From NCBI GenBank assembly GCA_031296115.1, contig JARLGI010000073.1, positions 1 to 64,000 of the forward strand: a stretch of 64,000 nucleotides of DNA, given 5' to 3'. This DNA is from Acidobacteriota bacterium. GTDB lineage: Bacteria; Acidobacteriota; Terriglobia; Terriglobales; Acidobacteriaceae. Positions 25,334 through 34,414 of the stretch are shown in pieces. How positions within the stretch are numbered: position 1 is the first letter of the stretch; the number at the start of each line of letters is the position of its first letter. The notes below the pieces were generated by a model. That model ran no database searches and was not told the origin of the DNA. It saw nothing but the letters and a program-made list of their open reading frames with translations. Position numbers and translations under genes: made by a program.

Positions 25334-25813
25334 TTATGCAATCTCCGTTGATGATGATGTCAGATGTTGCTCCGCCCAGGGCACAATCCACTGCGCCGCA
25401 ATCTCTTCCGGCAAGGTGCCCGAGCTGGCGTCGTGGGTCAGCATCTCGCCGGCGCGACGCGCCCCGAGCTCGGTCAGCAGCTTGTCGAAGCGAAGGCCGC
25501 CGTGGCAGAACGTATCTTTGTAGGTGCGGTCACCCAGCGCGATGACACCGTAGGTGACGCCGCTGAGGTCGGGTTTCTCGCCCTCCAGGCTGTTGAACAG
25601 GGACTGGGCATTGTCGGGCACGTCGCCCTGTCCGTAGGTGGAAGTGCAAATCAGGAAGTTCCCGCCGCCCTGGAAGACGCTGGCATCCAGGCCGTCCATC
25701 ACCCGGATGGTCGCCTGGTGGCCCGCGGCTTCCAACGCCGTCTGCACCTCTTGCGCCACCATTTCGGCGGTCCCGGTCATGGTTCCGACCAGGATTGTGA
25801 TGCCGACCCCCAT
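25334..25813 (-). CDS. Flavodoxin domain protein (MioC-like) of the box cluster
   Basis: A 159-residue FMN-binding protein. The phosphate loop is GTMTGTAEMVA; the flavin loops are CTSTYGQGDVPDNA and ALGDRTYKDTFCHGG. Flavodoxins carry one or two electrons between a reductase and an enzyme. It is the first gene of the minus-strand box operon and faces boxC. Because no BoxA reductase is present, it may take part in feeding electrons to the diiron epoxidase BoxB. That is inference; alone it lacks an NAD(P)H site, so a reductase must lie elsewhere. Confidence 0.85.
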   Translation of the reverse strand: MGVGITILVGTMTGTAEMVAQEVQTALEAAGHQATIRVMDGLDASVFQGGGNFLICTSTYGQGDVPDNAQSLFNSLEGEKPDLSGVTYGVIALGDRTYKDTFCHGGLRFDKLLTELGARRAGEMLTHDASSGTLPEEIAAQWIVPWAEQHLTSSSTEIA

Positions 25814-25841
25814 CCTTGCCTCCTCACGCGCTACTATTAAC

Positions 25842-25847
25842 TATAAT
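25842..25847 (+). promoter_or_regulatory. TATAAT -10 in the divergent box promoter region
   Basis: A consensus TATAAT in the 93-base gap between the divergent flavodoxin and boxC genes, about 60 bases before boxC. No clear -35 is present, which fits activator dependence. The A+T-rich stretch around 25830-25857 probably serves both directions. Confidence 0.45.
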
Positions 25848-25906
25848 TGATGTATTGAGCGGGGATTTGAGGACATCGGCGCCGCCCTGAGGAGCTTCCA
25901 ACTGAC

Positions 25907-27574
25907 ATGCCCAGTGTGAACGAGAAAGAACTGGTCACCTTTGACGTGGCTCCGGGCGAGTACCGCCATTGGCGGCTGACCATCGACGGCCGCGTGGCGA
26001 CGTTGGCCATGGACGTCAACGAGGATTGTGGTCTCAAGCCCGGCTACAAGCTCAAGCTCAACTCTTACGATCTGGGCGTTGACATCGAGCTGTACAACAT
26101 TTTGCAGAGCATCCGCTTCGAGCATCCCGAAGTTGCCTGCGTGGTTTTGACCAGCGCGCGCGAGCGCATGTTCTGTGCCGGCGCCAATATCTACATGCTG
26201 GGCACCTCGTCGCATGCCTGGAAGGTGAACTTCTGCAAGTTCACCAACGAGACGCGCAATGGCATGGAGGATTCCAGCCAGCACGACGGACTGAAGTTTT
26301 TGGCGGCCATCAACGGCGCCTGTGCCGGGGGCGGCTACGAGCTGGCGCTGGCCTGCGACGAAATCCTGCTGATTGACGACCGTTCCAGCGCTGTCAGCCT
26401 GCCGGAAGTTCCGCTGCTCGGTGTACTGCCAGGTACAGGTGGCCTGACCCGCGTGGTGGACAAACGCAACGTGCGACGCGATCTGGCCGACCTGTTCTGC
26501 ACCAATCCCGACGGCGTGAAAGCCGACCGCGCCAAAGAGTGGGGCCTGGTGGACGACATCGCCGTTCCCGCGAAATTCCAAGAGCTGGTCCGCGCGCGTG
26601 TACAGGCGCTGGTCAACGATTCGACGCGGCCCGCTGCCGCCAAGGGCATCAAGCTGACGCCGTTGGCGCGCGAGATTGATGACGACGGCTATCGCTACCA
26701 ACATGTTGACGTGAGTTTCGACCGCAGCGCGCGGACCGCGACCCTCACGGTACGTGCCCCCGAGGGCGATCAGCCGGGAACGGTTGAAGCGATCCACGCC
26801 GCGGGAGACCAGTGGTGGCCGCTAGCGATGGCGCGCGAACTCGATGACGCCATTCTGATGCTGCGTACCAACGAACTTGAGCTTGGGCTGCTGCTGTTGA
26901 AGACGAGGGGCAGCCCGCAATCCGTACTGATGTCCGATGAAGTCATGCTCGAGCATCGCAACGACTGGCTGGTGCGCGAAACTATCGGCCTGTTGCGCCG
27001 TACGCTGGCGCGGCTCGATGTATCGTCACGCAGCCTGTACGCCATCATCGAGCCCGGGTCATGCTTCGCGGGTGTGCTGTTTGAGCTGGCGCTGGCTGCG
27101 GACCGCAGCTACATACTGGCGCTTCCCGCGGAAGAAGGCGACGCGCCTAAGGTTGCGCTGGATGAGATGAATTTCGGTTTGCTGGCTGCGGTCAACCACC
27201 GCAGCCGGCTGGAGACGCGATTCGATGGGAATGCCCGCTCCATGGCCGCCGCGGTGGAAGCCAAGGGCAAGCTGCTTGGCCCAGAAGAGGCGCTGACGGC
27301 GGGCTTGATCACGGTCGCGCCCGACGATCTGGACTGGGAAGACGAGGTGCGCGTCGCCATCGAAGAGCGGGTATCTCTGTCGCCCGATGCGCTGACCGGG
27401 CTGGAAGCCAGCTTGCGCTTCCCCGGACCCGAAACGCTGGAGACGAAAATTTTCGGCCGGTTGTCGGCCTGGCAGAACTGGGTATTCATTCGTCCCAACT
27501 CCACCGGCGAGCACGGCGCGCTCAAGCTCTTCGGCACCGGCTCGAAGGCACGGTTCACGTGGGAAAGGGTGTAG
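25907..27574 (+). CDS. boxC: Benzoyl-CoA dihydrodiol lyase / epoxybenzoyl-CoA hydrolase
   Basis: Opens the ring of 2,3-epoxybenzoyl-CoA with two waters, yielding 3,4-dehydroadipyl-CoA semialdehyde and formate. At 555 residues it matches the known two-crotonase-fold BoxC length. Seen: CAGANIYMLGTSSHAWKVNF, FKFTN-type region KFTNETRNGMEDSS, INGACAGGGYELALACDEIL, LPEVPLLGVLPGTGGLTRV in the first domain, and SLYAIIEPGSCFAGVLFELA and NFGLLAAVNHRSRLETRF in the second. A GAGGAG ribosome site precedes the ATG. It is followed by boxB in the same direction, with a 95-bp inverted-repeat element between them. Confidence 0.95.
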   Translation: MPSVNEKELVTFDVAPGEYRHWRLTIDGRVATLAMDVNEDCGLKPGYKLKLNSYDLGVDIELYNILQSIRFEHPEVACVVLTSARERMFCAGANIYMLGTSSHAWKVNFCKFTNETRNGMEDSSQHDGLKFLAAINGACAGGGYELALACDEILLIDDRSSAVSLPEVPLLGVLPGTGGLTRVVDKRNVRRDLADLFCTNPDGVKADRAKEWGLVDDIAVPAKFQELVRARVQALVNDSTRPAAAKGIKLTPLAREIDDDGYRYQHVDVSFDRSARTATLTVRAPEGDQPGTVEAIHAAGDQWWPLAMARELDDAILMLRTNELELGLLLLKTRGSPQSVLMSDEVMLEHRNDWLVRETIGLLRRTLARLDVSSRSLYAIIEPGSCFAGVLFELALAADRSYILALPAEEGDAPKVALDEMNFGLLAAVNHRSRLETRFDGNARSMAAAVEAKGKLLGPEEALTAGLITVAPDDLDWEDEVRVAIEERVSLSPDALTGLEASLRFPGPETLETKIFGRLSAWQNWVFIRPNSTGEHGALKLFGTGSKARFTWERV

Positions 27575-27611
27575 GAAGGGGCGTGGTTACAGCTTCCGCT
27601 CAAGAATCCGG

Positions 27612-27706
27612 AATTGTCATTACGAGCGCCCGGGTTTGGCGCGAGGAATCTGCTGTTTGGGTGATTGAGAAAAAACAGATCTTTCGCTTCGCTCGTGATG
27701 ACAATT
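27612..27706. repeat. TTGTCAT-family inverted-repeat element (95 bp)
   Basis: Terminal inverted repeats of 17 bases with one mismatch: AATTGTCATTACGAGCG at the left and CGCTCGTGATGACAATT at the right. It lies between boxC and boxB without breaking either. Related copies: 43636-43738, 58119-58262, a left half at 22785, and a half in inverse orientation ending near 37817. Confidence 0.8.
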
Positions 27707-27774
27707 TCTCCAGACCCCGGCTAAGCGCCTCTCGCGGCAACAATGCAAAATGGTTGTGAGGGTAGAACGTAATC

Positions 27775-29199
<1,425 letters not shown>

Positions 29200-29249
29200 A
29201 CTTGGACGATCTCATCTGCGTACAAAGCCTTGCTATGGGGAGGCTCTTG

Positions 29250-29558
29250 ATGGGCTTTCGACCGATAGCTCGAATCATTACGATCCTCGGCGGTCGGATC
29301 GTGGTCACAGAAGGCCTGTGCGGGCAAGCCACAAATAATGGTGCTCGGCACCTATCACATGGCGAATCCCGGCCGTGCGTTTACAACATGCAGGTTGATG
29401 ATGTGCGCGCTCCCAAGCGCCAGCAGGAGCTTGCAGAACTCACCGATGTACTAGCCAAGTTTCAGCCGACCAAGATCGCGATCGAAGCCGATCCCGAAAG
29501 CCAGCGCATTCCTGCCGCCTACCAGGTTGCCGCGACGTGCGTTAAGCCGGACCAATAA
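29250..29558 (+). pseudogene. Frameshifted remnant of a secreted DUF5694-like protein
   Basis: A broken gene that can be pieced together from two frames. It starts at the ATG at 29250 (GGGGAGG ribosome site six bases upstream) with a signal-peptide-like FRPIARIITIL; near 29285 the reading must move to the next frame to give WSQKACAGKPQIMVLGTYHM and ANPGR; at 29377-29378 only two bases (GC) stand where a three-base codon is expected, and the frame returns to VYNMQVDDVRAPKRQQELAE and FQPTKIAIEADPESQRI. The family usually continues for well over 100 residues after this point, but here it stops at 29558. So two indels and a 3' truncation. Confidence 0.7.
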
Positions 29559-29689
29559 TTCCGCAGAAGTTGCGCGACGGCTGCAAACCAACTCGTCGCG
29601 CGCGGCTTCCAGCTAACGCGGGGCATACTCCCAAATCTCCCAGCTTTGGTAAGCTACGCTATACAGGGGCTGGCCATTACCCTCTTCCA

Positions 29690-30238
29690 ATGCTAGACAG
29701 CGGTACCATCACCGCGGCCCGACCACGCAGTGCACGGCGCCACTCGCATCGCGCCGGGTTGCGGACGGTCGCCTTCCTGGAGGCGCTCAAGGGCGTGCTA
29801 GCGCTGCTGGCGGCGTACCTGCTCACCTCGATGATCCGCCACGACGTGGATTTCGAGGGCGCGGCGGAGAACGTCCTCTTCTTCCTGCACATCGATCCCG
29901 ACCGTCACATGTCGCAGGAATTCCTGAACATGGCCGACAAGCTGTCGGACGTGAACGTGGTTTGGATTTTGGTTATCGCCACCGCCTACGCCGTGGTGCG
30001 CTTCGCCGAAGGCTACGGCTTGTGGCGGCAGCGGGTGTGGGCGGAGTGGCTCGCCATCATCTCCGGCTGCATCTATCTTCCCATCGAGATTTACAAGCTG
30101 GTGCAGCGCCCCAACGGATCTCACTGGGCCATCCTGTTTATCAATATCCTCGTGGTTCTATACATTGGGTGGGTCCGCTGGGACGAGATCAAGTCCGCCA
30201 GCCAGCAACAAGTTTCGGCGCCGAGCCCGGCAGACTAG
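29690..30238 (+). CDS. DUF2127 family membrane protein
   Basis: A 182-residue predicted inner-membrane protein. Seen: AGLRTVAFLEALKGVLALLA at the N-terminus, which is the DUF2127 opening, then HIDPDRHMSQEFLNMAD, a second helix (VVWILVIATAYAVVRFAEGY), GLWRQRVWAEWLAIISGCIY and a last helix near VVLYIGWVRW. Function of the family is unknown. The ATG at 29690 is chosen because upstream codons are not conserved; a TATACA box lies at 29660-29665. The end overlaps the convergent acyl-CoA dehydrogenase gene by four bases. Confidence 0.82.
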   Translation: MLDSGTITAARPRSARRHSHRAGLRTVAFLEALKGVLALLAAYLLTSMIRHDVDFEGAAENVLFFLHIDPDRHMSQEFLNMADKLSDVNVVWILVIATAYAVVRFAEGYGLWRQRVWAEWLAIISGCIYLPIEIYKLVQRPNGSHWAILFINILVVLYIGWVRWDEIKSASQQQVSAPSPAD

Positions 30239-31875
30239 GCTTCTTTCGCTGCCGGCTCCTCCTCGACCAGCGATTCCAACATGCCCCGACGCGCCGTCTC
30301 ATCTTCCACCGCAAAACCGCGCGGCTCGATTGCCTCGAAGTAGCGCCAGGCGCTGTGCGCACGCGAGTCGTCGCTTTGCTGGACGGCGGTGTCTTCGCAC
30401 AACAATCCAAAAGCCAGGCTCTGGCTCAGGCGATGGAGCAGCTTCCGCGCGTACCGCTGCGCGCTTTCGTCGTCGTGCATGGTGAAAGCCACGGCCTCGC
30501 GATCGCCTTCCATCCGCTCGCGCAAAGCGGCGCGCAATTTCCTTAGAACTTCCGGCAGGCCGTCGAGAATCGCCTGCATGCGCTCCTGGTACTGCTCCCA
30601 TCCGCGATAGCGGGGCGCCAGTAACCGTAGCAACTCCAGTGCCTGAATGTTCGCGGGACCTTCCCACACGGTAAGCACCTGGGCATCGCGCAGTAGCCGA
30701 GCCACCGGGTAGTCGCTGGTATAACCATTGCCGCCGATCAGTTCCAGCGCAGTTCGACTAGCCGCAATCGCATATTCTGCCGTCAGATATTTCGCCAGCG
30801 CCGTCGTCAGCCGCAGCCAAGTGCGGCGTTCCGCGTTCTGCTGCGTCTCGTCGAAGGCTATTGCGGCCTCGAAGGCCAACAGCGACCCGGCTTCGAACTC
30901 CACGCGTATGCGCAGTAGCTCATCCTGCACCATGGGATAGTCAATCAGTGCGTGGCCGAAGGCATGGCGCATTCTGGTCCACGCCAGCGCTTCGCGCAAG
31001 GCACGCCGCTGAACTCCCACCGAGCCAACCGCGTTGTGTACTCGGCTGTACTCCAGCACCTCCATCATCAGCTTGAAGCCGCTAGGCGGCGGAGCGATTT
31101 CGACCGCCTCGGCGCCGAGCAGATCAATCTCGCCCGTCGGCAGGCCCTTGGTACCAAGCTTGTCCTTCAGCTTGCGAATGCGATAGTGGTTGGGTTTGCC
31201 ATCTGCGAGATGACTCGGCACCAGGTACAGGCCCAGGCCCGACGACCCGGGCGGTGCTCCCTCGGGACGCGCAGTGGCAACGGCCAGTCCGCTGTTGGCA
31301 TTGCTGGTGAACCATTTCAGCCCATGCAGCGCAAAGTGGTCGCCATGCGCAATGGCCACCGTGGTGGTCGCACGTATGTCGCTGCCGCCGTGCTGCTCGG
31401 TCGCCCAAGTGCCGCCGGTCTTGGCTAGGCCATCCATGCGCACGACGTCGAACAGATAGCGCTGTCGAATCGCGTCGGGCGCGTGCGAACCGAGCACATA
31501 GGCTACGGCGCCGGTCAGCGTGACCGGACAATGCAGGCTGATGTCGGACTGCGCCAGGATGTATCCCATCGCGAAGGTCAGCAGGTGGGGCGCGTTCTCC
31601 GAGTAGGGCAATCCGATGATGCCGCGGCGATAGACTTCCTCGTGCTGCTCTGCGTACCAGCGATTGCTGACGATGCGGTTCACCACTTCGCCATTGCGAT
31701 CATAGGTCTCCAGCGCGGGCGGCGCGTAGCGGTCGGTATAGTTGGCTTGCACGTCTACGTCGGTGCGCACCCAGTCGTGGAACTCGGCGAGCTTCGCGCT
31801 GTAGTCGGCCATGCGCGGCACGCGCGCCGTAAGCCAGGGTTCGAGATAGAGATCGAAGCTGTTGGAGTCGGCCAT
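30235..31875 (-). CDS. Acyl-CoA dehydrogenase, AidB-like
   Basis: A 546-residue FAD-dependent dehydrogenase of the AidB / long acyl-CoA dehydrogenase group. Seen: GLAKTGGTWATEQHGGSD (flavin-side motif), HGLKWFTSNANSGLAV, FGHALIDYPMVQDELLRIRVE, ELIGGNGYTSDYPVARLLRD with the RD motif, and VWEGPANIQALELLR. It oxidises an acyl-CoA at the alpha-beta bond, passing electrons to ETF. It faces away from the box genes but close to them, so it may work on dehydroadipyl-CoA or another dicarboxylyl-CoA; substrate is inference. ATG at 31875 has GGAGGTGA upstream; a GTG at 31881 would also be in frame. Confidence 0.9.
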   Translation of the reverse strand: MADSNSFDLYLEPWLTARVPRMADYSAKLAEFHDWVRTDVDVQANYTDRYAPPALETYDRNGEVVNRIVSNRWYAEQHEEVYRRGIIGLPYSENAPHLLTFAMGYILAQSDISLHCPVTLTGAVAYVLGSHAPDAIRQRYLFDVVRMDGLAKTGGTWATEQHGGSDIRATTTVAIAHGDHFALHGLKWFTSNANSGLAVATARPEGAPPGSSGLGLYLVPSHLADGKPNHYRIRKLKDKLGTKGLPTGEIDLLGAEAVEIAPPPSGFKLMMEVLEYSRVHNAVGSVGVQRRALREALAWTRMRHAFGHALIDYPMVQDELLRIRVEFEAGSLLAFEAAIAFDETQQNAERRTWLRLTTALAKYLTAEYAIAASRTALELIGGNGYTSDYPVARLLRDAQVLTVWEGPANIQALELLRLLAPRYRGWEQYQERMQAILDGLPEVLRKLRAALRERMEGDREAVAFTMHDDESAQRYARKLLHRLSQSLAFGLLCEDTAVQQSDDSRAHSAWRYFEAIEPRGFAVEDETARRGMLESLVEEEPAAKEA

Positions 31876-32000
31876 GGTCACCTCCGGAACGAGGAGACTG
31901 CTGCGATGAGCTTAACTCTTTTGCGCCAGCGATGCGATTTCCTCCTTGCTTTTCCCACCCGAGTTGTGGCAAGGTATGGTTCGCGTCAGGAGAACGCCCG

Positions 32001-32093
32001 ATGATCAATGACACGCACAATTCGCTGCGTAGGGGATCGGCACCGGCTGTGGTGCTCGATGACCGCCGGGCCGGCTCCGTCTTCTGTAGGTAA
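32001..32093 (+). CDS. Possible 30-residue small ORF
   Basis: A short frame (MINDTHNSLRRGSAP at the start) with a CAGGAG ribosome site eight bases upstream, in the otherwise empty 350-base gap between the acyl-CoA dehydrogenase and the Cys-rich gene. No family, and too short to judge by codon use. It could be a leader peptide or chance. Confidence 0.22.
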   Translation: MINDTHNSLRRGSAPAVVLDDRRAGSVFCR

Positions 32094-32225
32094 TCCCGGC
32101 GCTCAAGCCTGCGTTTTTCCCGTTAACTCAATTGCAAGAACCAGCGCGTCCTTCGCTCTAAGATAGGTCCACCCTGACCTGGATTGGGGCCGTGGGATCG
32201 GCGCTCTTTGAGCGGCCAGTGGTAC

Positions 32226-32513
32226 ATGCCTGAGGTGGGCTTTGTTGACTTTCAACATTCTCGAAAAGAAAAAAAGAAGAAGACCTCGGAAGTCCTCTGC
32301 ACTTCGTGTGTCTACGAAGTGACCCAGAAGGGCTCCAAGGGCGAGAAGCTCACCTTTTGCAGCTATGGAGGTGGGCTGCGCGAATTGAAGTTCGAGGTCT
32401 GCGAATGCACTGTCTCTGGCAAGGCGAACGAGCCTGAGGCCAAGAGGGAGATCGGCCTCGTCCGGCGCGGCGAAACTGCCAAACCCCCCGTGACCGTCAT
32501 CAAGATCTCCTAG
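32226..32513 (+). CDS. Cys-rich small protein, unknown
   Basis: About 95 residues. A Lys-rich lead (RKEKKKKTSEV) is followed by five Cys: CTSC, then FCSYGGG, then CECTV. The spacing could bind zinc or an Fe-S cluster. The rest is polar with no membrane helix. I place the start at the ATG of MPEVGFVDFQ; a TTG at 32184 is possible. No family recognised, and no ribosome site stands out. It lies alone before rsmI in the same direction. Confidence 0.55.
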   Translation: MPEVGFVDFQHSRKEKKKKTSEVLCTSCVYEVTQKGSKGEKLTFCSYGGGLRELKFEVCECTVSGKANEPEAKREIGLVRRGETAKPPVTVIKIS

Positions 32514-32624
32514 CGCTGCGGCTTACACAGAATCGATCGGAAAGAGGCTGCCGTCCGAACCTGTTCGGCGGCCTCCGGTCGATAGCGTCAGCGCATGGCA
32601 ACAAACTGATGTATTCTCCGGTGC

Positions 32625-32630
32625 TACACT
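32625..32630 (+). promoter_or_regulatory. -10 box of rsmI (leaderless type)
   Basis: TACACT preceded by GTGC, eight bases before the ATG at 32639. It lies after the other possible start (32609), so it argues for the later ATG and for a message that begins at or next to the start codon. Confidence 0.5.
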
Positions 32631-32638
32631 GGCCGCAA

Positions 32639-33529
32639 ATGGCGAAGATCCCGGAGAATCATTTGGACACTGGCGACGCGGCTGCGACACCGGGCACGCT
32701 GTACCTGGTCGGCACCCCCATCGGAAACCTGGAGGACATGACCTTCCGCGCAGTGCGAACGCTGAAAGAAGTGGACCTCATCGCCTGTGAGGACACGCGC
32801 CAGACCATCAAGCTGCTGAACCACTACGGCATCGAGACGCCGAGCATCAGCTATCACGAGCACAACGAGCTGACCCGCGCCGCCGAGTTGGTGGTGCATC
32901 TGGAAAAGGGCGACAACATCGCCTTGGTGACCGATGCCGGCACCCCCGGGGTCAGCGATCCCGGATACCGGCTGGTAGCGCTGGCGGTGCGCCATCATAT
33001 TCGCGTGGTGCCGATTCCCGGCGCCTCGGCGTTTCTTTCGGCGCTGGTAGCCAGCGGCCTGCCAACCGATTCCTTTCGCTTCAGCGGATTCCTTCCTGCC
33101 AAGGCGGGTGCGCGCCGGACTGCGCTGGAGGCCATACGGCACTCGCCGCGCACCCAGATTTTCTACGAAGCGCCGCACCGCATCCTGGAAGCCGTGAAGG
33201 ACATCGTCGAGATAATAGGTTCGGAACGACACATCGTGATCGCGCGCGAGGTCACCAAGCTGCATGAAGAATTTCTGCGCGGCCGCGCCGGTAACGTGCT
33301 GGAGGACCTGCAAAAGCGGGGCGAGGTGAAAGGCGAAATAACGCTGCTCATCGGCAAAGAAGAGGCTGAGCCGGCACAGTTGCACGGTGCGGAAAATAAT
33401 GTAGTGCGGCGCGTGCGCGAGCTGATGCGCAGCGAGCAGCTCGAGGAGAAGGCGGCGCTGAAGCAGGCAGCCAAGGAGTTTGGCCTGTCGAAGAGCGAGG
33501 CCTATCGCGAGTTGCAGAGGAGCAAGTGA
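32639..33529 (+). CDS. rsmI: 16S rRNA (cytidine1402-2'-O)-methyltransferase
   Basis: Methylates the ribose of C1402 in the ribosomal P site using SAM. The 296-residue protein shows the tetrapyrrole-methylase fold: LYLVGTPIGNLEDMTFRAV at the start, IACEDTRQTIKLLNHYGI, SYHEHNE, VTDAGTPGVSDPGYRLV, VVPIPGASAFLSALVASGLP, FSGFLPAK, FYEAPHRI, and a C-terminal domain with LSKSEAYRELQ. The frame opens at 32609, but a -10 box lies between that ATG and the one at 32639, so I use the latter. A long heptamer array follows the stop by eight bases. Confidence 0.94.
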   Translation: MAKIPENHLDTGDAAATPGTLYLVGTPIGNLEDMTFRAVRTLKEVDLIACEDTRQTIKLLNHYGIETPSISYHEHNELTRAAELVVHLEKGDNIALVTDAGTPGVSDPGYRLVALAVRHHIRVVPIPGASAFLSALVASGLPTDSFRFSGFLPAKAGARRTALEAIRHSPRTQIFYEAPHRILEAVKDIVEIIGSERHIVIAREVTKLHEEFLRGRAGNVLEDLQKRGEVKGEITLLIGKEEAEPAQLHGAENNVVRRVRELMRSEQLEEKAALKQAAKEFGLSKSEAYRELQRSK

Positions 33530-33537
33530 GGAAGAGG

Positions 33538-33635
33538 CAACTAGCAACTAGCAACTAGCAATTAGCAATTGGTAGTTGGCAATCAGCAATTGGCAAATGC
33601 CAACTGCCGAACGCCAAATGCCAATTGCCAGCCGC
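33538..33635. repeat. Period-7 tandem array (fourteen units)
   Basis: Fourteen 7-nt units in strict register, starting with three exact CAACTAG units and drifting through CAATTAG, CAATTGG, TAGTTGG, CAATCAG, CAATTGG, CAAATGC, CAACTGC, CGAACGC, CAAATGC, CAATTGC to CAGCCGC. Within it TTGGCA, AA, TGCCAA can form a hairpin. It starts eight bases after the rsmI stop. Confidence 0.92.
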
Positions 33636-33756
33636 TAAAGATTTTCGCCCCTCCGGGTGAGTTCCTTCGGTAAACAGAAGGGAGGCTTGTGTCCGCCTCC
33701 CTTGAACTCCCCAGTTCGTCTCCTCGGCAAACCTCACCGGAAGGGCGAAACTGGTG

Positions 33757-34272
33757 TCAGGCAACCTGCCCTTTGCTGGCGCTGTGGGTCTGGCTCTCAG
33801 GCTTCTTGCCCTCGATCGCCTTCTGCCCGCCGACGTTGACCTTGATCTGCTTCGGCTTGGCCTCGGCGCGCTTGGCCAGCTTGATCTTCAGCACGCCATT
33901 CTCGTAGCTGGCCTGAACGTCGTCGGTGTTCACCGTATTCGGCAGCGTGAACGAACGGCTGAAGCTGCCGTAGCGGCGCTCGATGCGATGGAAGTTCTCT
34001 TCCTTCTCTTCCTTCTCGAACTTACGCTCGCCGCTGACAGTCAAGGTGTTGTTCTCGATCTTGACGGCCAGGTCCTTCTCCTCGATGCCGGGCACCTCCA
34101 GCTTCAACTGGACGCTGTGCTCGTCTTCGTAGATATCGACCGGGGGTGCGAACGCAGTGGTGGTCAGCGATTCCTCCAGTCCGCTGCCCCGCTGTTCTTC
34201 GAACAGCCGGTTCATGCGGTTCTGCGGCGCATACAGTTCACGAAATGGGTCCCAACGAGTCAGCATTGCCAT
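33757..34272 (-). CDS. Hsp20 / alpha-crystallin small heat-shock protein
   Basis: A 171-residue chaperone that binds unfolding proteins without ATP. The N-terminal RWDPFRELYAPQNRMNRLFEE is typical; the alpha-crystallin domain spans about residues 43-145 with VDIYEDEHSVQLKLEVPGIE, TLTVSGERKF and SFTLPNTVNTDDVQASYENG followed by VLKIKLAKRAEAKPKQIKV. GGAGGA precedes the ATG by eight bases. A near-consensus promoter lies 80-107 bases upstream in an AT-rich block. No CIRCE element was found, so HrcA control is unlikely. Confidence 0.94.
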   Translation of the reverse strand: MAMLTRWDPFRELYAPQNRMNRLFEEQRGSGLEESLTTTAFAPPVDIYEDEHSVQLKLEVPGIEEKDLAVKIENNTLTVSGERKFEKEEKEENFHRIERRYGSFSRSFTLPNTVNTDDVQASYENGVLKIKLAKRAEAKPKQIKVNVGGQKAIEGKKPESQTHSASKGQVA

Positions 34273-34350
34273 GGTTCAAATCCTCCAACTGAAATCTTTA
34301 GGTATTGAGTGACCTTCGCTAAACTTGAATGAAAAAATTAGCGTATAGGA

Positions 34351-34379
34351 AGCATAAAATATGAGTGCATATTTGTCAA
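34351..34379 (-). promoter_or_regulatory. Sigma-70 type promoter of hsp20
   Basis: On the minus strand: TTGACA (34374-34379), a 17-base spacer, TATGCT (34351-34356). The surrounding 120 bases are strongly AT-rich against the 60% GC of the window, including a run upstream of the -35 that could be an UP element. The leader is about 75 nt. Confidence 0.7.
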
Positions 34380-34414
34380 TATAAAAATTAATTTCTGCTA
34401 AGCTACTGAAAATA

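Noticed and set aside
33538-33635. Heptamer array as a CRISPR or attachment site
   Set aside because: Units are 7 nt and contiguous, with no spacers and no cas gene.
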